A stretch of 64,000 nucleotides of DNA from Clostridiales bacterium (GTDB lineage Bacteria > Bacillota > Clostridia > Christensenellales > Aristaeellaceae): contig SVGY01000001.1 of assembly GCA_015056145.1 (NCBI GenBank), forward strand, positions 372,001 through 436,000, read 5' to 3'. Positions 45,714 through 54,521 of the stretch are shown piece by piece. The position numbers were made by a program, and so were the translations under genes. The notes under the pieces were generated by a model. It searched no databases. It had not been told where the DNA came from and saw nothing but the letters and a program-made list of their open reading frames with translations. Each line of letters starts with the position of its first letter. Positions within the stretch are counted from its first letter, which is position 1.

Positions 45714-45916
45714 GCCGAAAAATGGGAGCTTATGCATAGGAATCCAGCATTCTTCCATCTTTTTTGCTTTTGCAGCGCAAGATAATTGTTGCATACGACA
45801 TGCATAAACAAAAACCTCCCCTTTTCCTTCAGGGAAGGCTGTCGAAGATAACAGAATAAAAATCTGCATTTTGGGGAAAATTTCGTTTGACCATTTTCCG
45901 AAAGGAGCGATATCTC

Positions 45917-46063
45917 ATGACCCCCAAAAACAAACTGGATCCCAGCAAAATTTGCGACATGGCGCACATGGCTGATGAATACGAAAGTACGGATGTGCTG
46001 GGCAGCTACACGGGCATGGCTAAGGATGGCGGCGATCCTGTACAGGATCAGGACGACCTGTAA
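45917..46063 (+). CDS. Small 48-aa protein, unknown function
   Basis: ATG 45917 follows AAAGGAG at 45901-45907. The product is acidic and cysteine-poor, and ends with the motif GSYTGMAKDGGDPVQDQDDL. I recall short Clostridia proteins with a similar end but cannot verify that. It has a shared terminator directly after the stop, which supports expression. It is divergent from the spoIIA operon and convergent with the zinc-ribbon gene. Confidence 0.7.
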   Translation: MTPKNKLDPSKICDMAHMADEYESTDVLGSYTGMAKDGGDPVQDQDDL

Positions 46064-46075
46064 AACCGCATAAAA

Positions 46076-46110
46076 AAACACCCTCTCTGCCACTGACAGG
46101 GAGGGTGTTT
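46076..46110. terminator. Bidirectional terminator
   Basis: AAACACCCTC (46076-46085) pairs with GAGGGTGTTT (46101-46110), with A- and T-runs on both sides; serves the 48-aa ORF and the convergent zinc-ribbon gene. Confidence 0.8.
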
Positions 46111-46119
46111 ATGGATCAA

Positions 46120-46407
46120 TTAGTACTGGTTGCGGTTAGCTTCAAAGCAAGCGCGGCAGTACACAGGACGATCGCCCTTGGGCTGGAAAGGCACCTGAGT
46201 GGGATTGCCGCAGCCATCGCAGATCACGTCAAACATCTGACGCTCGGCACGGTTGGGGTTCTCACGGTTGCGGCGGGCAACACGGCACTCGTGGCAACGG
46301 GTAGGATCGTTCTGGAATCCCTTGTCCGCAAAGAACTGCTGTTCAGAAGCGGTGAATACGAATTCCTTGCCGCAATCACGGCACGTAAGGGTCTTGTCTT
46401 CAAACAT
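46120..46407 (-). CDS. Small zinc-ribbon protein
   Basis: 95-aa protein of the CxxC-type zinc-binding family. Four Cys pairs: CRDCGKEF (about 9-12), CHECR (about 38-41), CDGCG (about 64-67) and CRACFEANR (about 84-87). FVFTASEQQFFADKGFQNDPTRC is the typical probable-zinc-ribbon motif and the second ribbon follows. Function unknown; RNA or DNA binding is a fair guess. ATG 46407 has GGAGGG upstream, and an extended -10 lies at 46529-46534 (minus). An upstream 54-codon extension is rejected. Confidence 0.85.
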   Translation of the reverse strand: MFEDKTLTCRDCGKEFVFTASEQQFFADKGFQNDPTRCHECRVARRNRENPNRAERQMFDVICDGCGNPTQVPFQPKGDRPVYCRACFEANRNQY

Positions 46408-46528
46408 GTTGGTTCCCTCCAATGATGATTGTTTTCCCATGGCTGAAGTCACTTGGTCGTGGGTTTCCATGCTTCCGCCCAATGGGGAAAGGAACCAGAA
46501 CCGCATTACATAGCTGGGCAACACGGGT

Positions 46529-46537
46529 ATTATAGCA
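46529..46537 (-). promoter_or_regulatory. Extended -10 promoter of zinc-ribbon gene
   Basis: Minus strand TGCTATAAT (46537-46529), a perfect extended -10 element; leader of about 115 nt. Confidence 0.55.
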
Positions 46538-46641
46538 TGAACAGTCCCTAAATGCAAAGATTTTTCCAAATTTCTTTACATTACAGCTGTTTCTCATACT
46601 TTTTCTACTTGGTTCTTCCTGCCACAATTCACAGCAGGCAG

Positions 46642-46670
46642 TTGTCATTTGCGGACATGTTGAGTATACT
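46642..46670 (+). promoter_or_regulatory. Predicted promoter of DUF2974 hydrolase gene
   Basis: TTGTCA (46642-46647), a 17-nt spacer and TATACT (46665-46670), 33 nt before the ATG. Confidence 0.65.
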
Positions 46671-46703
46671 GGGTGTACAGATACTCTGTTCTGGAGGGCC
46701 GCT

Positions 46704-47819
46704 ATGTTTGATTACCTGCGTTCCCGTGGCAAATATGCCTTTGCTTCAATGCCGCCCGGACCCATTGACTCGTTGATTTTTTCCATGCTGGTACACTGTC
46801 CGCTGGAAAGGCTTCCTGCCGCTTCTCTTCCTGCGCCCCTGGGATGGCTGACCGCCCAGATCTATCCCGGGCCAATGCCCCCGGAAGGGGATATGGCACG
46901 CCAGCGATGGCGATTGTGGCAAGCGGCCGCATCCGCCCTGCGCTTTTCACAGGTGGAGCTACGCTATTTTGAGTCCCGGTTTGATGCGGCCTATGAAAGG
47001 CAGTTTGCAGGCGCCATATTCCAGCTGAATCCCGTTACTGCCGTTGTGGCCTTCCGAGGTACGGATTCCACCGTTGTCGGCTGGAAGGAAGACTTCAACA
47101 TGGCCTTTGAAAGCCCTGTGCCTGCCCAGACCGATGCGCTGGCGTTCCTCATCAGGGCTTGCTACATGTATCCCCATCTATACGTTTGCGGCCATTCCAA
47201 GGGCGGAAACCTGGCGGTATATTCTGCCGCACACATCCCGGCCGACCTTCGGCCTCGCATTCGGCAGGTATATTCCTTTGACGGCCCCGGTGTGGATGAT
47301 GATACCTTCGCAAGCCCCGAATACGCCGCCATTTCAGACAGGATTCGTTCTTATGTTCCGGAAGCCTCGGTGGTTGGCATGCTGCTGAACTATCACGAGG
47401 ATTATACCGTTATTGACAGCGACGGCATCAGCATTTCCCAGCACAACCCCTTTCTGTGGCACATTGAGGACGGCCAGTTCATCACCAAGGAAAAACTGAG
47501 CGCCGCAGGCCTTTTTGCGGATCAGACCTTCCACGATTTTCTGGCAGGTTGTTCCAAGGAGGAACGACGCATTGTGGTGGATACTCTCTTTGATATTATC
47601 GAAGCAACAAAAGCCCGCACTCTTAAAGAAATAGCGGTTGGTGCGCTGATGCATTTCCCGGCGGTGCTCTCTGCCATAAAGCGGGTACCGGAAAAAAACC
47701 GTGCCATTATGCTCAAGGTGGCAAAAACCCTGATTACAGCCGGGGGAAATAATCTGAATCTGCTCTTCAGTGCTGATAACACCTACACTTCCGGCCCTGA
47801 CAGCAACCTTCCGGTATAA
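46704..47819 (+). CDS. DUF2974 (Mbeg1-like) alpha/beta hydrolase
   Basis: 371-aa cytosolic hydrolase-like protein. The nucleophile elbow is CGHSKGGNLAVYSA (Ser about residue 166), after VVAFRGTDSTVVGWKEDFNM, the lipase-like strand-turn. YSFDGPGVDD and the later YHEDYTVIDSDG...QHNPFLWHIEDGQF segment fit the family, with an Asp and a His available for the triad. A C-terminal helical region of about 100 residues follows. Substrate unknown. GGAGGG lies upstream of the ATG. Single gene. Confidence 0.87.
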   Translation: MFDYLRSRGKYAFASMPPGPIDSLIFSMLVHCPLERLPAASLPAPLGWLTAQIYPGPMPPEGDMARQRWRLWQAAASALRFSQVELRYFESRFDAAYERQFAGAIFQLNPVTAVVAFRGTDSTVVGWKEDFNMAFESPVPAQTDALAFLIRACYMYPHLYVCGHSKGGNLAVYSAAHIPADLRPRIRQVYSFDGPGVDDDTFASPEYAAISDRIRSYVPEASVVGMLLNYHEDYTVIDSDGISISQHNPFLWHIEDGQFITKEKLSAAGLFADQTFHDFLAGCSKEERRIVVDTLFDIIEATKARTLKEIAVGALMHFPAVLSAIKRVPEKNRAIMLKVAKTLITAGGNNLNLLFSADNTYTSGPDSNLPV

Positions 47820-47831
47820 AAACAGGCAATA

Positions 47832-47863
47832 TAAAAAGCAGAAGGTCTTCCTTCTGCTTTTTA
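47832..47863. terminator. Perfect bidirectional terminator
   Basis: TAAAAAGCAGAAGG (47832-47845) pairs fully with CCTTCTGCTTTTTA (47850-47863) around TCTT; terminates the DUF2974 gene and rpsT. Confidence 0.9.
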
Positions 47864-47883
47864 TAAACTGCATCTACAGCCGA

Positions 47884-48144
47884 TTACTGCGCATTAGCCA
47901 GCTTCTTGGCCAGACGAGCCTTCTTGCGGTTAGCGGCATTCTTGTGGATAACGCCCTTAACTGCGGCTTTATCGATAGCGGAGGTGGTGACACTGTACTG
48001 TGCACCGGCATTCGCGGGGTTCTGAGCGACCTCCGATTCAAACTTCTTGATGGCGGTCTTCACCTTCGTCTTAACGATGCGGTTCTGAAGGTTCTTCTTT
48101 TCGCTGACCTTCACGCGCTTCTTGGCGGACTCGATATTGGGCAA
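47884..48144 (-). CDS. rpsT: 30S ribosomal protein S20
   Basis: 86-aa basic helical ribosomal protein binding 16S rRNA. PNIESAKKRVKVSEKKNLQNRIVKTKVKT at the start and IDKAAVKGVIHKNAANRKKARLAKKLA at the end are characteristic. The start is TTG 48144, about 10 nt after AAGGAGGTG. Single gene; its terminator is shared with the convergent DUF2974 gene. Confidence 0.97.
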   Translation of the reverse strand: MPNIESAKKRVKVSEKKNLQNRIVKTKVKTAIKKFESEVAQNPANAGAQYSVTTSAIDKAAVKGVIHKNAANRKKARLAKKLANAQ

Positions 48145-48255
48145 CGTCTTTCACCTCCTTGGTATTCATTCAGTCGCATTTGATATTGTAACACGCCTTT
48201 GATCAAATTGCAATACCCGAACCAATATTTATTTGCAGGTATTGGCAACGTTTTT

Positions 48256-48564
48256 TTACAAAAACAAACCAACGGCATAAGCCACTGCGCAGGCGGAAGC
48301 AGCCACGGTGAGCAGGCTTTTTTCAAAATAGCCCAGCACCAGTGCAACAACAGTACCAGCCAGCGCAGAAAACAGGTTTCCTGTACTGGAAAATATATCC
48401 GGAAAGGTCATGGCGCCAAGCACTGCGTAGGGCACATAATAGAGAAAGGAACGCAGGAAGCGGCTTTTCACCTTGCCCCGCACGGCTGCCAAAGGAATCA
48501 TGCGGATGAGATAGGTCACGCCCGCCATCACCAGAACATATTGAAAAAAGATCATCCAGTCCAT
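48256..48564 (-). CDS. azlD: AzlD-type branched-chain amino acid transport protein
   Basis: 102-aa membrane protein with about four helices (YVLVMAGVTYLIRMIPL, FLYYVPYAVLGAMTF, LFSALAGTVVALVL, LLTVAASACAVAYAVGLFL). RMIPL and YVPYAVLGAMTFPDIF are AzlD hallmarks. It works with AzlC as an exporter of branched-chain amino acids or analogues. Its start overlaps the azlC stop by 1 nt. Confidence 0.92.
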   Translation of the reverse strand: MDWMIFFQYVLVMAGVTYLIRMIPLAAVRGKVKSRFLRSFLYYVPYAVLGAMTFPDIFSSTGNLFSALAGTVVALVLGYFEKSLLTVAASACAVAYAVGLFL

Positions 48565-49283
48565 TATTCCAGCGCCTCCTCTGCTTCGTTTTCCTCATCG
48601 GGCATGGGCATCAGCCACGCCCCGATGGCAGAGGCGGTAATGGCGCAAAGAATGATGCGGAAACCGCCGGAAATAAACTGAAACAGCGGTACAAGGCTGA
48701 TTATGCAGCTCATAGCCACGGAGATCAGCAGTACGATGCGCACTTCCTTGTTGCGGCGGAAAGGCGGCAGCACAATGGCAATAAACATGCCGTAAATGGC
48801 AATGCCCAGCGCAGCGCTCACGTTTTCCGGCAGCAGTCCGCCTGCCAGCGCTCCCAGCGCCGTACCCAGAACCCAGCCGAAAAACGGACCGTTGGTAAGG
48901 CCGTAGAGGTAGGCTCTGCCCACCTTGCCCGGCTGCTGAGACGCAACCACAAACACCTCATCCGTGTTGCAGAAGGACAGCAGCATTCTGTGAGGAAGCG
49001 TCATGGTTTTATCCAGCTTCTGGCTCAGGCTGAGGCTCATAAGCGCATAGCGCAGGTTGATGGTCAGCTGTGTCAGCGCCATCTCAATCATCCCTGCGCC
49101 GCTTATCATCAGATTAAGACCTGCCAGCTGACCTGCACTGGTCACATTCATCAGTGAGATCAGGATGGCCTGCAAGGAGGTGAGACCTGCATTTGTTGCC
49201 TGTATACCAAAGGCGAAAGACACGGAAAGGTACCCAATGGCTATGGGTACCCCGTGCCTCAATCCTTTCAGATAGAGTTTCAA
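48564..49283 (-). CDS. azlC: AzlC-type branched-chain amino acid permease
   Basis: 239-aa membrane protein, about six to seven helices. GLRHGVPIAIGYLSVSFAFGIQATNAGL and TSAGQLAGLNLMISGAGMIEMALTQLTINLRYALMSLSL match AzlC. The large component of the AzlCD exporter. The start is TTG 49283, 8 nt after AAGGGA. It lies 35 nt downstream of the LemA-TPM gene and may be read through from it. Confidence 0.93.
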   Translation of the reverse strand: MKLYLKGLRHGVPIAIGYLSVSFAFGIQATNAGLTSLQAILISLMNVTSAGQLAGLNLMISGAGMIEMALTQLTINLRYALMSLSLSQKLDKTMTLPHRMLLSFCNTDEVFVVASQQPGKVGRAYLYGLTNGPFFGWVLGTALGALAGGLLPENVSAALGIAIYGMFIAIVLPPFRRNKEVRIVLLISVAMSCIISLVPLFQFISGGFRIILCAITASAIGAWLMPMPDEENEAEEALE

Positions 49284-49318
49284 AATATTCCCTTCTTTGT
49301 GTGGAAACTTTTGTAAGA

Positions 49319-50533
49319 TCAGCGACGGCGGCGATTACGCTTTGCCTTGCGAACAGGGTCGCTGCCGTTGATGATGATCAGCAGCAAGCCAATGAGGAGA
49401 ATCCAGTGTACGGCGGTAAGACCGTTTCCTTCTTCTCCGGAATCTGCATTGCCGAAGTTGCTCAGGGTTTCCGACCAGGCTGCGGAGCCATAAGTACTCT
49501 GACCGCCAGCGGCCAGGCCGGTGACGTGTTCAAAGAGACCATCCATTTCCATATCCTCACGGTATTCCTTGTTAAGCAGGCTGATCATGCCCGCAAACAG
49601 GTTTCCCAGGGCAGCATCGTATTGCTGGGCTGCAAACAGGCTGCTGAAAGAGGTGGAGGTATACAGCAGGTTATCCACACCGGAGGCACTCAGCTTCTTT
49701 TCCACGTCCTTGCCCAGGATCATGGTAAAGTCATCCTGACCGATGACGCCCAGAATCAGCATATCCTCTTCTTCCAGATCCCACTTTTCAAACAGAGCAT
49801 CGCCGTATTTCTTCACGTCCATGCCGTCGGTAAAATGCACCATGGCAACGTGAATGTTCACATCGGTTTCATCCTCCACCATATCGGCATATTCTTCGAT
49901 ATCCTCAATGGTTCGGGCATCCAGCACATTGGCGTCGTCGGTAACAACTCCCCGCTTTTCAGGGAGGCGCACATTCATCTGTTTGCCTGCAAGGCTCTGG
50001 GTTCCGTTGCAGGGCTTCACGCCCAGCAGGGAGGCCAGCTTGCCCATCAGCGAGCTTTCCAGCTTTTGATTAAAGGCCTCTGCGGCAGCGGAATACTCGG
50101 TGTAGTAGCTGTGGCCTGAAAGCTCCGACATATCGTTTTTCAGCATGGTTACATACTGCTGATCACGCTGGCTGGCCTGATAGCTTTCCGTTCCTTCCAG
50201 AAGCAGGAGCACCGCAGAAACGCATCCGTCCAGCTTCCCGTCCAGCTCCTGCTTTTCCGCAAGGGTGCCGCCAGGCGCTGTCATGCCCGCAGAAACGCTG
50301 CGCAGCTCCTCCAGCTCCTGAGTGCCGGGAATATGCCGCTCTGCCACTGCATACAGGTTCATGCCGTCTGCGCCACGGTACATCAGCGCATCAGAAAGGC
50401 CGCTCTTGCCGTCAAGAAGGCCGATGACCTCTGCCCGTTCCTTGTTGAAACCCCGCACTGCGCCAAGGCACAAACCGGCAAGAATCAACACCACGGTGAT
50501 CAAAATGCTCATACCTGCGGAAAGTTTTTTCAT
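49319..50533 (-). CDS. LemA-like/TPM fusion membrane protein
   Basis: 404-aa protein. An N-terminal membrane helix (about 8-27) is followed by a LemA-like helical region (about 30-175, with LDGKLDGCVSAVLLLLEGTESYQAS and SYYTEYSAAAEAFNQKLES). Then comes a TPM domain (about 190-335, RGVVTDDANVLDARTIEDIEEYADMVEDETDVNIHVAMVHFTDG...DDFTMILGKDVEKKLSA). The C-terminal helix (about 378-395) ends in a very basic tail (RKAKRNRRRR). It is 47 nt downstream of telA, and the three genes probably form one operon. A joint role in envelope stress is inferred from the family. Confidence 0.82.
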   Translation of the reverse strand: MKKLSAGMSILITVVLILAGLCLGAVRGFNKERAEVIGLLDGKSGLSDALMYRGADGMNLYAVAERHIPGTQELEELRSVSAGMTAPGGTLAEKQELDGKLDGCVSAVLLLLEGTESYQASQRDQQYVTMLKNDMSELSGHSYYTEYSAAAEAFNQKLESSLMGKLASLLGVKPCNGTQSLAGKQMNVRLPEKRGVVTDDANVLDARTIEDIEEYADMVEDETDVNIHVAMVHFTDGMDVKKYGDALFEKWDLEEEDMLILGVIGQDDFTMILGKDVEKKLSASGVDNLLYTSTSFSSLFAAQQYDAALGNLFAGMISLLNKEYREDMEMDGLFEHVTGLAAGGQSTYGSAAWSETLSNFGNADSGEEGNGLTAVHWILLIGLLLIIINGSDPVRKAKRNRRRR

Positions 50534-50580
50534 CTTATACGAATCCTTTCAAAAACAAAGGGAGAATCACCAAAGAATCA

Positions 50581-51795
50581 TCAGTGCATTTCAAGCAGCT
50601 TTTTCTTCAGATCGCCTTCCATAATGGCCATTTCCCGCTCGGCTTCCAGACGCTTGGAACGGCCTTCCTGCTGTACACGCATCACTTCGGAAATGGTATC
50701 CATCAGATCCTGGTTGGTCTTCTTGAGGGTTTCCAGGTCGATGATGCCACGCTCTGCTTCCTTGGCGGTCTGGATGGTGCCCACCTTGAGAGCTTCGGCA
50801 TTCTTCTTGAGCAGCTCGTTGGTCATGTCGGTCACGGCGCTCTGGGCCTTCAAGGCTTCCTGGCTGCGGTGCATGCCCAGTGCGATAACAATCTGGCTCT
50901 TCCACAGGGGCAGGGTATTGCTGAGGGTGCTCTGGATACGCTCCACCAGCAGGCTGTCGTTGTTCTGAAGCAGGCGGATCTGAGGAGCCATCTGCAGGGC
51001 CACCTGACGGGTCAGCTTCAGATCGTGGAGCTTCTTCTCAAAACGATCGCAGTTGGCTGCCAGGTCGTTTGCCTTCTGGGCATCCATTGCATCGCCGGTT
51101 TCGGCTGCACGGCGGGACAGATCAGCCAGCTCGCCGCCACGAATCTGCTGGAGCTTCTTCTCGCCAGCGATGATGTACATGGTCAGTTCCTTGAAATACT
51201 GGGTGTTCATATCGTACAGGTGATTAAACATGCTCACGTCCTTGAGCAGCTGCACCTGGTGCTTTTCCAGCTGGGTGGCGATAACATCCACATTGGCATC
51301 CACCTTCTGGTACTTGGTCTGCATGTCGTTGACGGCCTTCTTGGCGTCCCAGAACAGGCCACGGATGCCGGAGGGCTTTTCAGCAGCAGCGCCGAAACCC
51401 TTGATTTCGTTTACAAGGCCCACCAGCATGTTGCCCACTTCGCCGGTATCCTTGGTGCGGATGGTCTGCAGAGCGCTCTCGCTGAAATCGGAGATCTTCT
51501 TCTGGGCATCAGCACCGTAAAGCAGCACATGATCGGTGTTGTTCACGTCGATCTTATCCACGAATTCCTCAACGCTGCGCTTTTCCTCTTCCGTCAGCAT
51601 GGAAGTATCGATTTCCTGCACGGCTTGGGCTGCAGCCTGAGCGGCACTGTTGGCAGCAACAGTAGTTGCAGTCTGCTCTGCGGGAGCTGCCTGCTGAGCC
51701 ATAGCGGGCTCGAGGGTCAGAGTGGGGAAGCTGGGGGTGGTAGCGGGAGCGAAAGGAACTTCGTTGGTGGCGGGGGTGTTGTTGATATCGGTCAT
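50581..51795 (-). CDS. Toxic anion resistance protein (TelA family)
   Basis: 404-aa helical protein. The N-terminal about 70 residues are Pro/Thr/Ala-rich; the rest is a TelA coiled-coil domain with SGIRGLFWDAKKAVNDMQTKYQKVDANVDVIATQLEKHQVQLLKDVSMFNHLYDMNTQYFKELTMYI and GHR-like HRSQEALKAQSAVTDMTNELLKKNAEALK. Family members are linked to tellurite, nisin and other envelope stress. AAGGAGG precedes the ATG. It lies 40 nt after xpaC. Confidence 0.92.
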   Translation of the reverse strand: MTDINNTPATNEVPFAPATTPSFPTLTLEPAMAQQAAPAEQTATTVAANSAAQAAAQAVQEIDTSMLTEEEKRSVEEFVDKIDVNNTDHVLLYGADAQKKISDFSESALQTIRTKDTGEVGNMLVGLVNEIKGFGAAAEKPSGIRGLFWDAKKAVNDMQTKYQKVDANVDVIATQLEKHQVQLLKDVSMFNHLYDMNTQYFKELTMYIIAGEKKLQQIRGGELADLSRRAAETGDAMDAQKANDLAANCDRFEKKLHDLKLTRQVALQMAPQIRLLQNNDSLLVERIQSTLSNTLPLWKSQIVIALGMHRSQEALKAQSAVTDMTNELLKKNAEALKVGTIQTAKEAERGIIDLETLKKTNQDLMDTISEVMRVQQEGRSKRLEAEREMAIMEGDLKKKLLEMH

Positions 51796-51835
51796 TGCTT
51801 GGTTCCTCCTTCATGATGTATGTGAAAAGCATTTA

Positions 51836-52852
51836 TTACTGTTGATCCTTCTGAGGGGCCTGGGCCATGGCCTGCCCGCCATAGGAGGGATAGTAGATTC
51901 CGGTAAGGGTGGGGGCGCTGGGCACATGCTGCTGGGCCTGTTGGTAGGCATTGGTCACAGCCGACTTAACGCCGCTGTCAAAGGTGGGAACAGGCTGTGC
52001 GGGAACGGCCTGCATCTGCTGAGCCTGAGCGGCTTGTGCCTGCTGAGCCATCTGCTGCTGGCGCTGGCGCATCAGTTCAGCATCCAGCTTGGCTGCCTGC
52101 TTGGCCTGCTGGGCAGCTACTTCCAGCTCGCTCTCCGTAAGTCCGTCACGCTTGAGCATCTGCTCCAGCACATCGATATCCGTGGTGATATCCAGCATAT
52201 CGTCCTTGTAGAGGTTGCGCAGCATTTTCTGACAGCCGCTGTTTACCACGCCCAGGGCTTCGTCGATGCGACGCTTGGCAGACTGGGCCTCCTCAAGGGG
52301 CACGTTGCGCTCGTCGATCATGCGGTAGCTGCGCACCATCTTGAGGGTTGTGGGCAGATAGTAATCCATAAATTTGCGGATTTGCCCGGCCTTGGAGGGG
52401 TCTGCGTATACGGCCTGGAAAATGCTGCCGCACATTTTTTCCAAGGTATCCAACTTGGCAGAAAGGGATGCGTCGGGAATCAGGTCGTTTTCACGGCGAA
52501 TCTGCTGGATTACACTGCGGCCCCTTGCCAGCAGTTCGTCCACCTCGCTGCTGCCGGTATCGCTTTTGATCTGTTCCAGAACATCGGCCTTGCGCCGTTT
52601 TTCTGCCTCGGCTGCTGCCTGCGCAGCTTCCTGAGCTTCTTTTTCCATCTGGCGCTTCTGATCCTGCGTGGTGGTATCAAGCCCCTGGGCCATAATGCGT
52701 ACAACACTGCCAACCAGTGCGCTCAGCCCAAGAAAAACCAGCAGCTTAATCAAACCGCTGAATCCGAAAATTCCAGCGAGAATGAGAAATACCGTACCAA
52801 AGGAAATCGTTCCGGCACCGTTGCCGGTTTTTTTCTTGTTCTTTCTGCTCAC
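51836..52852 (-). CDS. 5-bromo-4-chloroindolyl phosphate hydrolysis family protein (XpaC-like)
   Basis: 338-aa membrane protein. Two hydrophobic segments near residues 18-35 and 37-55 are followed by a coiled-coil (about 63-95) and the XpaC domain (about 96-235: SEVDELLARGRSVIQQIRREND, FMDYYLPTTLKMVRSYRMID, LRNLYKDDMLDITTDIDVLEQML). The C-terminal about 100 residues are Gln/Ala/Pro-rich. XpaC is usually encoded beside telA, as here. The start is GTG 52852 after AAAGGAGT; a slightly longer ATG frame lacks a ribosome site. Confidence 0.9.
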   Translation of the reverse strand: MSRKNKKKTGNGAGTISFGTVFLILAGIFGFSGLIKLLVFLGLSALVGSVVRIMAQGLDTTTQDQKRQMEKEAQEAAQAAAEAEKRRKADVLEQIKSDTGSSEVDELLARGRSVIQQIRRENDLIPDASLSAKLDTLEKMCGSIFQAVYADPSKAGQIRKFMDYYLPTTLKMVRSYRMIDERNVPLEEAQSAKRRIDEALGVVNSGCQKMLRNLYKDDMLDITTDIDVLEQMLKRDGLTESELEVAAQQAKQAAKLDAELMRQRQQQMAQQAQAAQAQQMQAVPAQPVPTFDSGVKSAVTNAYQQAQQHVPSAPTLTGIYYPSYGGQAMAQAPQKDQQ

Positions 52853-52910
52853 GTCAGTTACTCCTTTTATCATAGCCGGGTCGTTCTTTCATTTGTTTCC
52901 CAGCGAATAG

Positions 52911-52919
52911 ATTATAGCA
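52911..52919 (-). promoter_or_regulatory. Extended -10 promoter of XpaC-TelA operon
   Basis: Minus strand TGCTATAAT (52919-52911); a TTGACA stands upstream but only 12 nt away, so the extended -10 carries the prediction. Confidence 0.55.
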
Positions 52920-53003
52920 TATTTTCCCTGTCAAGAAAAGAAGAACGGTCTGAAAGCAGCTTTATGCTGTCTAAAAATTTTGTGAAAATTCAATGAGAAT
53001 TTT

Positions 53004-54503
53004 TCAGCGCTCTTCCACCCATGCCCTGGAGCGGTCCACTGCACGGTGCCAGTCGTGCACAAGCTGCTCCCGGCGACCCTCGTCCATCTGGGAAGTGAAC
53101 GTGAGATCGGGTTTTACCATGGAAGCAGCTTCCTCCTTGCTGCCAAAGAGACCGACGCCGATACCTGCCAGCAGAGCTGCGCCCAAGGCGGTGGTTTCCA
53201 GCACCACTGGTCTGACCACGTTCACGCCCATGATATCTGCCTGAAACTGCATCATGAAGCTATTTGCGCTGGCGCCACCGTCAACGTTCATCTGAACGGG
53301 TTTCTGGCCGCCACGATCCGCAACCATAGCATTGTAGAGGTCGAAGCTCTGGTAACAGATGGCTTCCAGCGCCGCCCGGACGATATGTGCCCGGCTGGCA
53401 CCCCGGGTAATGCCCACGATGATACCCCGGCTGTACATATCCCAGTAAGGTGCGCCAAGACCGGTAAAGGCCGGCACAAGGAACACGCCTGCAGTATCCG
53501 GCACGCTGGCCGCCAGCTGCTCGCTTTCCGCCGCTGTGGAAATAAGCTGCATCTCATCCCGGAGCCACTGCACCGTTGCGCCGCCCATGAATACGCTGCC
53601 TTCCAGCGCATAGGTGGGCTTGCCGTCCAGCCGCCATGCCATGGTGGTAAGCAGGCCGTTTTTGCTTTCCACAGGAGTATCGCCGGTATTCATCAGCATG
53701 AAGCAGCCGGTGCCATAGGTATTCTTGACCATACCCGGCTCAAAGCAGGCCTGGCCGAACAGGGAGGCGTGCTGGTCGCCAGCCATGGCTGCAACGGGAA
53801 TGGGACGCCCCAGAATTTCCGGGCGCAGCATGCCCACCACATGGGCGCTGTCCACAACCTCCGGCAGCACTTCCCGGGGTATGTTCAGCATCTCAAGCAG
53901 CTCATCATCCCAGTTCTGGGTGTGCAGGTTGAAAAGCATAGTGCGGCCTGCGTTGGTGGCATCCGTCACATGGGGACGGCCTTCCACCAGATTCCAGCAC
54001 AGAAAGGTATCCACAGTGCCAAAGCACAGTTCGCCCCGGGCTGCACGTTCGTGAAGGTTCAGCGTATCCAGCAGGTAGGCCAGCTTGGTACCGCTGAAAT
54101 AGGCATCCGGCACAAGGCCCGTCTTTTGGCGGATCATATCCGCTTTGCCTTCCCGGTTCAGTTTTTCCACATAAGGAGCTGTGCGGCGGCATTGCCACAC
54201 GATGGCATTGTGAACGCAGCGGCCCGTATCCTTTTCCCAAAGAAGGGTTGTTTCCCGCTGATTGGTAATGCCGATGGCAGCGATATCCTGCACATCCACG
54301 CCGCTCATTTCCACGGCCTTGCGCAGGGCAGCCACCTGGGTATTGAGGATGTCATCCGGGTCGTGCTCCACCCAGCCGGGCTGAGGGTAGTACTGCCGGA
54401 ACTCGATAGCATGGGAGGCCAGCGTTCTTCCGTGCATATCAAACACGATGGCACGGCTGGACGTGGTACCCTGATCCAGAGCTACAAGGATATTCTTTGC
54501 CAT
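53004..54503 (-). CDS. glpK: Glycerol kinase
   Basis: 499-aa enzyme that phosphorylates glycerol to glycerol 3-phosphate. ILVALDQGTTSSRAIVFD is the phosphate-1 motif, QTGLVPDAYFSGTKLAYLLD and GDQHASLFGQACFEPGMVKNTYGTGCFML follow, and VDGGASANSFMMQFQADIMGVNVVRP is the C-terminal FGGY signature. Full length. AAAGGAGG precedes the ATG. It lies 18 nt after hemZ and could share its transcript. No glpF or glpO is nearby. Confidence 0.97.
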   Translation of the reverse strand: MAKNILVALDQGTTSSRAIVFDMHGRTLASHAIEFRQYYPQPGWVEHDPDDILNTQVAALRKAVEMSGVDVQDIAAIGITNQRETTLLWEKDTGRCVHNAIVWQCRRTAPYVEKLNREGKADMIRQKTGLVPDAYFSGTKLAYLLDTLNLHERAARGELCFGTVDTFLCWNLVEGRPHVTDATNAGRTMLFNLHTQNWDDELLEMLNIPREVLPEVVDSAHVVGMLRPEILGRPIPVAAMAGDQHASLFGQACFEPGMVKNTYGTGCFMLMNTGDTPVESKNGLLTTMAWRLDGKPTYALEGSVFMGGATVQWLRDEMQLISTAAESEQLAASVPDTAGVFLVPAFTGLGAPYWDMYSRGIIVGITRGASRAHIVRAALEAICYQSFDLYNAMVADRGGQKPVQMNVDGGASANSFMMQFQADIMGVNVVRPVVLETTALGAALLAGIGVGLFGSKEEAASMVKPDLTFTSQMDEGRREQLVHDWHRAVDRSRAWVEER

Positions 54504-54521
54504 GGTTGCCCCTCCTTTGTA

